5,543 nt of DNA, from contig JAFSFU010000112.1 in the NCBI GenBank assembly GCA_017435025.1, forward strand, positions 1 to 5,543, given 5' to 3'. Of this stretch, positions 1 to 4,654 are shown piece by piece. The stretch's first letter is position 1; every line of letters starts with the position of its first letter. The position numbers were made by a program, and so were the translations under genes. The notes below the pieces were generated by a model. That model was not told where the DNA came from. It ran no database searches and was given only the letters and a program-made list of their open reading frames with translations. The DNA comes from Lachnospiraceae bacterium. GTDB taxonomy: Bacteria; Bacillota_A; Clostridia; Lachnospirales; Lachnospiraceae.

Positions 1-312
1 CGAAACAACGGAACCGGTAACAATACCGGAAGCAACGGAAGCGGCGGTGCAACAACCGGTCAGTCTTCAACTGCCGCGGAGATTGCGACGACGATGGAAA
101 CGGAAGAAGGCATTGGTGAATCCAGCAAAGAATCGGAAGGCGATACAGGAAATTCCGGAGAATCTGATCATTCCGAAAACGGATCCGGAGAGAACGCAGG
201 AGACAGTTCCATGGATAAAAATGAAGATGGCTCTAAGAACGAGGAGACCGGCGGTGTACTCCGGGATATGGTAGATGATGTAGAGCAGGGTGTAAATCGA
301 ATGACGGAGTAA
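1..312 (+). CDS. C-terminal part of a low-complexity acidic protein, probably exported (5' end outside window)
   Basis: The frame is open from the first base to a TAA at 310-312, giving the last 103 residues of a longer protein. The first 30 or so residues are rich in Asn, Gly, Thr and Ser. The next 50 are rich in Glu, Ser, Gly and Asp, with almost no hydrophobic residues. The tail, GGVLRDMVDDVEQGVNRMTE, could form a short amphipathic helix. No catalytic motif or known domain is visible. Such disordered stretches are common in surface proteins or lipoproteins of Clostridia, and Lachnospiraceae have small proteins with similar DMVDDV-like tails, but I do not recognise the gene. An internal ATG at 94 lacks a good ribosome binding site, so the true start is probably upstream of the window. 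No intrinsic terminator follows directly; a stem-loop without a T-tract lies 31 bases downstream. Export is an inference from composition. Confidence 0.7.
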   Translation, partial: RNNGTGNNTGSNGSGGATTGQSSTAAEIATTMETEEGIGESSKESEGDTGNSGESDHSENGSGENAGDSSMDKNEDGSKNEETGGVLRDMVDDVEQGVNRMTE

Positions 313-342
313 AGTCTCCTGCAAACTGTGCAATCTGCCCAT

Positions 343-389
343 AGGAATCGGTCTCATGATCTGATACAATGGTCATGAGACTGTGTCCT
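343..389 (+). other. Long stem-loop between two genes, without a T-tract
   Basis: GTCTCATGA at 351-359 is perfectly complementary to TCATGAGAC at 373-381. The stem extends through a G-U pair (350/382) and a C-G pair (349/383). After a 2x2 internal loop it continues with AGGA (343-346) against TCCT (386-389). The loop is 13 bases (360-372). No run of T follows, so it is not a typical intrinsic terminator. It ends 9 bases before the ribosome binding site of the next gene, so it may be an mRNA processing or stability element, a translation control element, or a protein-binding palindrome. The pairing is read directly; the role is unknown. Confidence 0.6.
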
Positions 390-408
390 CTGGCATGAAA
401 GGAGAAAC

Positions 409-672
409 ATGCGAGAGAAATATTTGTATAAGCCCTACCACCCCTGGCGACATCGGTTTCGCAGAGAGAGAATCCGAAAATGGTTCTTTCGATTGCTTTG
501 GTTGGTGCTGCTCTGGGAGATGAGCGTTATCATTCCGCAATATGTACATATGGAAACGACGGAGAGGATCGTCAGCGAGGAAGAACGTGCGGATGATGTG
601 TATGGAATCGGTGTGAGCCCTGAAAAGGGGGAGGTGTTTTGGTTCCGGAGGAAGACGGAGAGCAGGAATTAA
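409..672 (+). CDS. Small single-pass membrane protein of unknown function
   Basis: This 87-residue protein is not one I recognise. The start is supported by AAAGGAG at 398-404, four bases before the ATG. The N-terminus is strongly basic and aromatic (Arg at 13, 16, 18, 19, 21, 23, Lys at 24). One hydrophobic segment follows at about residues 25-44 and contains several Trp. The remaining 43 residues are hydrophilic and acidic at first (SEEERADD), then end in a basic stretch. By the positive-inside rule the N-terminus should be cytoplasmic and the C-terminal half outside. It may be cotranscribed with the upstream gene, since no clear promoter is visible in the 96-base gap and the hairpin there lacks a T-tract. 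A good terminator follows 21 bases after the stop. A longer antisense frame over this region lacks a ribosome binding site, so the plus-strand reading is preferred. Confidence 0.65.
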   Translation: MREKYLYKPYHPWRHRFRRERIRKWFFRLLWLVLLWEMSVIIPQYVHMETTERIVSEEERADDVYGIGVSPEKGEVFWFRRKTESRN

Positions 673-693
673 TTGGTTTGATGTAATTAAAAT

Positions 694-734
694 AGTACCA
701 GAATGCGCTATTTCGAGTCGTTCTGGTACTTTTT
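694..734. terminator. Bidirectional intrinsic terminator between convergent genes
   Basis: AGTACCAGAA at 694-703 pairs perfectly with TTCTGGTACT at 721-730. The stem is 10 bp with a 17-base intervening stretch, some of which can pair further (G705-C719). On the plus strand the stem runs into TTTTT (730-734), ending the gene at 409-672. Read on the minus strand the same hairpin is followed by ATTTTAATT (693 downward), so it can also end the convergent gene whose stop is at 749-751. Confidence 0.88.
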
Positions 735-748
735 CGTTGGTTTGTAGA

Positions 749-952
749 CTAGTTATCTGCTGAAGAATCTTCTTTCTTGGAAAATGCTTTCGCTGCCATA
801 ATGAAGCCATAGATGATGATCGGGACGAGGATCATCGCAACAATAATTGCTAAGATCACGTTTGCGGATGCACCGGTTGCAGTACAGTAAACAAGAGCCA
901 GAAAAGCAGCTGCGATTGCAAGAATGCCAATCCAGGCGAGAATTCGTTTCAT
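749..952 (-). CDS. Small two-helix membrane protein of unknown function
   Basis: The 67-residue protein begins MKRILAWIGI. Two hydrophobic segments, at about residues 4-23 and 31-55, are joined by a short polar turn (CTATGASA). A charged tail (SKKEDSSADN) follows. The topology is probably a hairpin with both ends in the cytoplasm. A longer frame starts at 979, but its extra codons run through the ribosome binding site. GGAGG at 964-960 on the minus strand lies 7 bases from the ATG at 952, so the internal Met is the real start. The gene converges on the 409-672 gene and shares its terminator, and it is divergent from the serpin gene. Similar short proteins are common in Lachnospiraceae genomes as hypothetical proteins. 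No enzymatic or binding motif is visible. Confidence 0.8.
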   Translation of the reverse strand: MKRILAWIGILAIAAAFLALVYCTATGASANVILAIIVAMILVPIIIYGFIMAAKAFSKKEDSSADN

Positions 953-957
953 AGCAT

Positions 958-964
958 GTCCTCC
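958..964 (-). promoter_or_regulatory. Ribosome binding site that sets the start of the minus-strand small protein
   Basis: The minus strand reads GGAGGAC here, with GGAGG seven bases before the ATG at 952-950. This favours the 67-residue product over the upstream in-frame ATG at 979, whose codons would read through this site. Confidence 0.8.
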
Positions 965-981
965 ATAAATAAATATCATTT

Positions 982-1010
982 ATTATAGCTTATATCTACG
1001 CTTTTTAAAA
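982..1010 (-). promoter_or_regulatory. Probable sigma-A promoter for the minus-strand small protein
   Basis: The minus strand has a perfect TATAAT at 987-982, about 18 bases upstream of the ribosome binding site. At a 17-base spacing the -35 position (1010-1005) reads TTTTAA, a weak match to TTGACA. A better TTGACA (1039-1034) has no good -10 at proper spacing. The -10 is convincing; the -35 assignment is tentative. The resulting leader would be very short. Confidence 0.45.
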
Positions 1011-1018
1011 GTAGTTTG

Positions 1019-1028
1019 TCTTCGAAGA
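1019..1028. repeat. 10-base perfect palindrome in the divergent intergenic region
   Basis: TCTTCGAAGA is its own reverse complement. It sits just upstream of the minus-strand promoter and about 50 bases upstream of the serpin -35. Two weaker symmetries are nearby: CTTTT-T-AAAAG (1001-1011) and AAGAAT-N7-ATTCTT (1047-1065). They could be operator sites for a regulator of either divergent gene, but short AT-rich palindromes also arise by chance. Confidence 0.35.
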
Positions 1029-1074
1029 ATTAATGTCAATAAGTTTAAGAATCCTTACAATTCTTGTCTGATTA

Positions 1075-1104
1075 TTGTTGGGGGATAGGAACACATGATA
1101 TAAT
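1075..1104 (+). promoter_or_regulatory. Sigma-A promoter of the serpin gene, with extended -10
   Basis: A perfect TATAAT at 1099-1104 is preceded by TG at 1096-1097, forming an extended -10. TTGTTG at 1075-1080 is a plausible -35 with an 18-base spacer. Transcription would begin near 1111, leaving a leader of about 60 bases before the serpin ATG at 1170. Confidence 0.7.
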
Positions 1105-1169
1105 TTTTCATAAAGGAATCTATATCTGTGTGCGATTATAGTCGAGATTGTTGAAAGGAGGAGCGAAAT

Positions 1170-2504
1170 ATGAAAAGGAAGAGATGGATATGGTTTGGAA
1201 TTGGAATAGGAATCCTGTCAGTATTGCTGGGTGGATGTGACTGTGAAGGCACAGAAAAGATGGCGGAACTGGCTGCAGCTTCCTATCCGGAAGAACCGGT
1301 TTTCAAAAATACAGATGAAGAATGGGAATACAGCAGAGCAAGACGAACGGCCCTTACAGATCCCTTTTGCAGAGCTTATGAGAACTTTGCAATTAATACA
1401 GCAGCAGAGTTATTCAAGGGTACTGATGAAAATCAAGTATATTGCCCTTTGAGTCTCTATTACGCCTTGGCTTTGGCGGCAGACGGAGCAGCGGGAGAAA
1501 CGCAGGAAGAGATGCTGCAGATGCTGGGATTTTCAGACTGTGAATCGCTTGCTGAGGAATGTAAAAACTCATTTGAAGCGTTGTATCATGTGCCTAATGA
1601 GGAAAACATGAAGCCGAATGAATGGGGAGAGTATTCCCAGTCCAGCCTGTATCAGCTGCGGATTGCCAATTCTGTCTGGGCAGATGATTCCATTGCTGTT
1701 AAAACGTCGTTTGCAGACCGTGGAGCTGAATATTTCTATGCAGATATCTTTCAGACAGATTTGCAGGCAGAGGAAACAGGCGCGTTGAGAAGTCAGTGGG
1801 TGAAAGAACGAACCAATGGACTGATCACACCCGGCGAAGAACCGGCTGACGATCTGAGTCTGCTGGCAATTATGAATACGGTATATTTTTATGATGAATG
1901 GATTAACCGGTTTGACGTTGAAAAGACAAAACAGGATAGGTTTTTCTGTGCAGATGGTACCGAAGTAATCTGCGATTTCATGAATATGGAAATGGGGTCC
2001 CATGGATTCCGAAAAGGGGAGAATTACACGGAATCTTCGCTGTCGTTGAAAAATGGTACTATGACATTTTATCTGCCCGACGAAGGCGTGAGCGTTGGGG
2101 AAATGGTGAAAGATGCAGAGACATTGGAACATATTTTAAATTCTGAAATGGACTTTCAATCCGGTCAAGTTATTTGGAAAGTACCCAAGTTTACATACGG
2201 CAGCCATATGAATCTTTCAGACATGCTGAAAGCAGTCGGCATGGAACAGGCTTTTTCTGAGCAGGCAGATTTTTCCAATATGTCTGATGATTCAACGATG
2301 TTCATTTCCAGTGTGATTCAGGATGCAAATCTGGGCATTGATGAGAATGGTGTGGAAGGTGCCGCTTATACCGAAATTCTGTACGCTGGTGCTGCGATGC
2401 CAACGGGACGGGCTGAAATGATTCTGAACAGACCATTTCTGTTTACGGTAAAGAACAACGGGATTCTCTTATTTGTTGGAATTTGCCAGAATCCGGCAGA
2501 GTAG
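1170..2504 (+). CDS. Lipoprotein serpin (serine/cysteine protease inhibitor family)
   Basis: The 444-residue product starts with a basic N-terminus and a hydrophobic helix (6-20), then a lipobox LGGC with lipid-attachment Cys23, so it should be anchored outside the membrane. A short linker precedes a full serpin fold at about 63-443. Family landmarks in order are CPLSLYYALALAADGAAGET (92-111), IANSVW (165-170), WVKERTNG (210-217), MNTVYFYDEW with the breach Trp244, WKVPKF (336-341), the reactive loop, and the C-terminal signature NRPFLF (420-425). The hinge reads ENGVEGAAYT (392-401); counting from Glu392 as P17 puts P1-P1' near Ala408-Ala409. Small P1 residues suggest an elastase-like target, but this is inferred. 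Val at P14, Gly at P12 and Tyr at P9 differ from the usual Thr and Ala run, so inhibitory power is uncertain. GGAGG at 1157-1161, eight bases before the ATG, supports the start. Known gut bacterial serpins act on host or microbial proteases; a similar role is plausible. Confidence 0.95.
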   Translation: MKRKRWIWFGIGIGILSVLLGGCDCEGTEKMAELAAASYPEEPVFKNTDEEWEYSRARRTALTDPFCRAYENFAINTAAELFKGTDENQVYCPLSLYYALALAADGAAGETQEEMLQMLGFSDCESLAEECKNSFEALYHVPNEENMKPNEWGEYSQSSLYQLRIANSVWADDSIAVKTSFADRGAEYFYADIFQTDLQAEETGALRSQWVKERTNGLITPGEEPADDLSLLAIMNTVYFYDEWINRFDVEKTKQDRFFCADGTEVICDFMNMEMGSHGFRKGENYTESSLSLKNGTMTFYLPDEGVSVGEMVKDAETLEHILNSEMDFQSGQVIWKVPKFTYGSHMNLSDMLKAVGMEQAFSEQADFSNMSDDSTMFISSVIQDANLGIDENGVEGAAYTEILYAGAAMPTGRAEMILNRPFLFTVKNNGILLFVGICQNPAE

Positions 2505-2530
2505 ATCAGGCAGGCAAGACAAGGGAGCAC

Positions 2531-2559
2531 TTGACGAAAGGTGTCATAGCTGTTACTAT
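2531..2559 (+). promoter_or_regulatory. Sigma-A promoter of the regulator-mcsA-mcsB-clpC operon
   Basis: TTGACG (2531-2536) is a five-of-six -35 match. It is separated by exactly 17 bases from TACTAT (2554-2559), which carries an extended -10 TG at 2551-2552. Transcription would start near 2566, giving a leader of about 43 bases. No CtsR heptad tandem repeat and no CIRCE element is visible around it. No hairpin terminator separates it from the serpin stop at 2504, so some read-through from the serpin gene is possible. Confidence 0.75.
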
Positions 2560-2575
2560 ATAAATATAACAGATA
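2547..2575. promoter_or_regulatory. Candidate operator: CTGTTA-N11-TAACAG inverted repeat over the -10 region
   Basis: CTGTTA at 2550-2555 and TAACAG at 2567-2572 are perfect inverted arms separated by 11 bases. One mismatch outward the symmetry continues with TA/TA (2547-2548 against 2574-2575). The left arm covers the extended -10 and the right arm covers the predicted start of transcription, an ideal position for a repressor. YtrA-type GntR regulators are known to bind inverted repeats with long spacers, so autorepression by the first gene of the operon is the simplest reading. That link is inferred. Confidence 0.55.
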
Positions 2576-2608
2576 CTACAAATCAAACAAAAGAAAGACG
2601 GTGAAAGA

Positions 2609-2986
2609 ATGATACTTAAAATTGATTTTGAGAGTGAGGAAGCTTTATATATTCAGCTTTGTAATCAGATCATCATGGGTATCGCGACAGAAGCGCTGCG
2701 GGAAGGTGACAGTCTGCCGTCCGTCAGACAACTGGCCGATGAAATTGGAATTAACATGCATACTGTAAATAAAGCATATGCTGTTTTAAAGCAGGAGGGA
2801 TTTTTGCGTCTGGATAGGAGAAGAGGCGCAGTGATCGCCCTCGATATGGATAAACTGCGGGCACTCAATGAAATGAAGCAGGATCTGGCGTTGATCATTG
2901 CCAGAGGTGTTTGCAAAAATGTGAGCCGCGGAGAGGTCCACGCACTTGTGGATCAGATTTATGATCGATTCTGCGGCTGTGAGTAA
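2609..2986 (+). CDS. GntR-family transcriptional regulator, YtrA-like short subtype, in the ctsR position
   Basis: The 125-residue protein has an N-terminal winged helix-turn-helix of the GntR family at about 10-78. Its core is SLPSVRQLADEIGINMHTVN (35-54), followed by the helix and wing (KAYAVLKQEGFLRLDRRRG, 55-73). Only a short helical tail of about 45 residues follows, which is typical of the YtrA subfamily, where it serves dimerisation and no ligand-binding domain is present. The tail has Cys102 and a terminal CGC (Cys122, Cys124). A weak GGTGA (2600-2604) lies four bases before the ATG. It is the first gene of the operon, 11 bases before mcsA. CtsR normally occupies this place in Firmicutes but has a different fold, and no CtsR is visible here. 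A role as autorepressor of the operon through the 2547-2575 inverted repeat is inferred. YtrA genes more often precede ABC transporter genes, which are absent. Confidence 0.9.
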   Translation: MILKIDFESEEALYIQLCNQIIMGIATEALREGDSLPSVRQLADEIGINMHTVNKAYAVLKQEGFLRLDRRRGAVIALDMDKLRALNEMKQDLALIIARGVCKNVSRGEVHALVDQIYDRFCGCE

Positions 2987-2997
2987 GGAGGAGCAGT

Positions 2998-3597
2998 ATG
3001 CTTTGTGAACAGTGTAAAGCAAGAGAAGCGACCGTAAAATATGTGGAGGTCGTGAATGGAATAAAAACGGAGCACAATCTTTGTGGTCAGTGTGCTGCAA
3101 AACTGGATATTGGACAATACACCGCATTGTTCGAGGGTGAATTTTCTCTGGCTCAATTGCTATCCGGCTTGTTGGGAATTCAAAATACAGAAAAACAGGA
3201 TGGCCGATTGGCGGAGGTAGTATGTCCAACCTGTGGAACTACTTATGAGGGGTTTGTAAAGGACAGCCGTTTCGGATGTGCCGATTGTTACGGTGTATTT
3301 GGACCGCTGCTGGGAGAAAATATCCGTCATCTGCAGGGCAGCGAGAGACATGTGGGCAAACGGCCGGAAAGCCGTATGAATCATACAGAGAGTCGGAAGG
3401 ATTCTGCGCAGGATATGGCAAGTGGTCTTTCTAATCCGGTGGAAAATGAGGAGACGATCGTGGAGAAATCTCTGTCTATGGAAAAGCGGCTGCGTCTTTA
3501 TCAGGCAAGATTAAAGGATGCCCTGCGCCGTGAGGATTACGAAGAAGCCGCTGCTTTGCGTGATGAAATGAAGAAACTGAAGGTGGAGGCGGAGTAA
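2998..3597 (+). CDS. mcsA: McsA, zinc-finger activator of the protein-arginine kinase McsB
   Basis: McsA binds and activates McsB and, in Bacillus, links thiol and metal stress to the Clp system. This 199-residue protein has the expected layout. A first zinc module uses CxxC pairs at Cys3/Cys6 and Cys29/Cys32. A second uses Cys76/Cys79 and Cys94/Cys97, the latter in RFGCADCYGVF, which closely resembles Bacillus McsA. A hydrophilic, probably flexible linker spans about 115-155. A UVR domain (163-197, LYQARLKDALRREDYEEAAA) closes the protein and is the likely McsB contact. The AAGGAGGAG ribosome site (2985-2993) overlaps the stop of the regulator gene, suggesting coupled expression. It is slightly longer than the Bacillus protein (about 185 residues), because of the linker. 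All eight cysteines are present, so it looks functional. Confidence 0.95.
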   Translation: MLCEQCKAREATVKYVEVVNGIKTEHNLCGQCAAKLDIGQYTALFEGEFSLAQLLSGLLGIQNTEKQDGRLAEVVCPTCGTTYEGFVKDSRFGCADCYGVFGPLLGENIRHLQGSERHVGKRPESRMNHTESRKDSAQDMASGLSNPVENEETIVEKSLSMEKRLRLYQARLKDALRREDYEEAAALRDEMKKLKVEAE

Positions 3598-3598
3598 G

Positions 3599-4633
3599 AT
3601 GAATAAATGGTATGAAATGCCGGAAAAACCGGACTCCAATGTTGTTTACAGCCGTATTCGCCTGGTGCGTAACTGGGAAGAGTATCCGTTTCCTGGAAAA
3701 CTGACGAAGGATCAGAGTTTGGAGCTGACTGCACGAATCTGTGAATTCTTAACAGATCTGGAAACACCGGAAGAAGCAAATTATCGTTTCTCTTATCTCC
3801 ACCAGATGACAGATCTTCAAAAGACTGCTTTGATGGAAAGGCGTGCCATCAACCGAAGTGCTGCGAAAAAAGCAGATCCGGCTGCTCTGATATTATCCGG
3901 AGATGAGCGTGTGAGTGTTGCAGTCAACGTTGATGATCATATACGGATTCAGGTGCTGGAAAAGGGATTGAATCTGATGAAGTGTTATGAGGAGGCAAAC
4001 CGGATCGATGATCATATTGGCGGACAGATGGAGTACTCTTTTGATGAGAAATATGGTTATCTGACTGCGTTTCCGACCAATGTGGGAACCGGTCTTCGCG
4101 CATCGGCAGTCGTGCACCTTCCGATGCTGTCCAGAAGAAAAGAATTTAACAGTTTAGTGGCTGATATGGGAAGATTTGGAACCGGTATCCGTGGTGTTTA
4201 CGGAGAGGGAAGTGAAAATTATGGCTCCCTGTATCGTGTGTATAATCAGAAGACTTTAGGACAGACGGAGAAGGATATCGTGGATCTGGTGAGCAAGGCA
4301 GCGGCGGAGCTGGATTCACAGGAGAGAAGACTGAGAAAAGAAGTGATGAAACAGCGACCGGTAATCTGTGCGGATGAGTCCTATAAATCGTATGGAGTTT
4401 TGAAATATGCGAGACGTCTGACGAAGAAGGATTCGATGGAATTCTTATCCCAGATTATGTCAGGCGTGGCAGATGGTATCCTTCAGATGAAGGAGCCGTG
4501 CTCGATTTATGCACTGATGCTGGGAGTGCAGACGGCGAACCTGATCAGTCAGGCTGATAGACCGTTAAATAAAGAGGAAGTGGAAGTGGCAAGGGCAGAT
4601 TTCCTTCGCAGTAGGCTTCCGGAAATCCGTTGA
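3599..4633 (+). CDS. mcsB: McsB, protein-arginine kinase, with altered catalytic and allosteric motifs
   Basis: McsB phosphorylates arginines on proteins to tag them for ClpC-ClpP. The 344-residue product has the phosphagen-kinase catalytic core: SRIRLVRN (18-25), DDHIRIQ (112-118), PTNVGTGLRAS (159-169) and RGVYGEGSE (198-206). The five nucleotide-binding arginines of the family match R19, R21, R116, R167 and R198, and the second catalytic Glu is E203. Three places differ from Bacillus McsB as I remember it. NEEDH is NVDDH, so the catalytic Glu is Asp112. The Cys of CPTNVGT (Bacillus C167) is Phe158. The allosteric RDxxRA motif (R337/D338) reads VEVARA at 328-333. The start is one base after the mcsA stop, with GGAGG at 3585-3589 inside mcsA, so translation is coupled. 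It is shorter than Bacillus McsB (363), mainly at both ends. It probably binds ATP; activity may be changed. Confidence 0.93.
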   Translation: MNKWYEMPEKPDSNVVYSRIRLVRNWEEYPFPGKLTKDQSLELTARICEFLTDLETPEEANYRFSYLHQMTDLQKTALMERRAINRSAAKKADPAALILSGDERVSVAVNVDDHIRIQVLEKGLNLMKCYEEANRIDDHIGGQMEYSFDEKYGYLTAFPTNVGTGLRASAVVHLPMLSRRKEFNSLVADMGRFGTGIRGVYGEGSENYGSLYRVYNQKTLGQTEKDIVDLVSKAAAELDSQERRLRKEVMKQRPVICADESYKSYGVLKYARRLTKKDSMEFLSQIMSGVADGILQMKEPCSIYALMLGVQTANLISQADRPLNKEEVEVARADFLRSRLPEIR

Positions 4634-4634
4634 C

Positions 4635-4640
4635 AGGAGG
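4635..4640 (+). promoter_or_regulatory. Ribosome binding site of clpC with unusually long spacing
   Basis: AGGAGG lies 14 bases before the ATG at 4655, longer than the usual 6-9. An in-frame TAG at 4643-4645 rules out an earlier start. Between them the only other possible initiator is ATT at 4652, directly before the ATG, which would shorten the spacing to 11. The ATG is retained because its product aligns with known ClpC N-termini. Confidence 0.6.
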
Positions 4641-4654
4641 AATAGACTGAAATT

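Noticed and set aside
1..60. Short GGAAC/ACCGG repeats as a CRISPR or mobile-element repeat
   Set aside because: They are in-frame codon repeats for Asn, Gly, Thr and Ser in a low-complexity protein, with no spacer regularity.
343..389. Stem-loop as an intrinsic terminator for the first gene
   Set aside because: The bases after the stem (CTCTGGCATG) contain no T-tract, so it does not meet the usual pattern.
373..810. A 145-codon minus-strand open frame opposite the small membrane protein gene
   Set aside because: It begins inside the minus-strand small protein gene in another frame, has no ribosome binding site, runs through the terminator hairpin, and gives a composition without recognisable features.
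953..979. Nine-residue N-terminal extension of the minus-strand small protein, starting at 979
   Set aside because: Its codons overlap the GGAGG site that is well placed for the ATG at 952, and no ribosome site precedes 979.
1569..2132. A 187-codon minus-strand open frame inside the serpin gene
   Set aside because: The plus-strand frame is an unmistakable serpin along this whole stretch; the antisense frame is a shadow with no start signals.
2505..2608. CtsR-type heptad repeat or CIRCE element at the Clp operon promoter
   Set aside because: I looked for GGTCAAA-type tandem heptads and the CIRCE TTAGCACTC/GAGTGCTAA arms and found neither; the TGAC/GTCA symmetry at 2532-2546 is only four bases per arm.
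2609..2986. Regulator as a frameshifted or truncated longer GntR protein
   Set aside because: Its length and short helical tail fit the YtrA subtype, and the following mcsA ribosome site directly overlaps its stop codon, so it looks complete.
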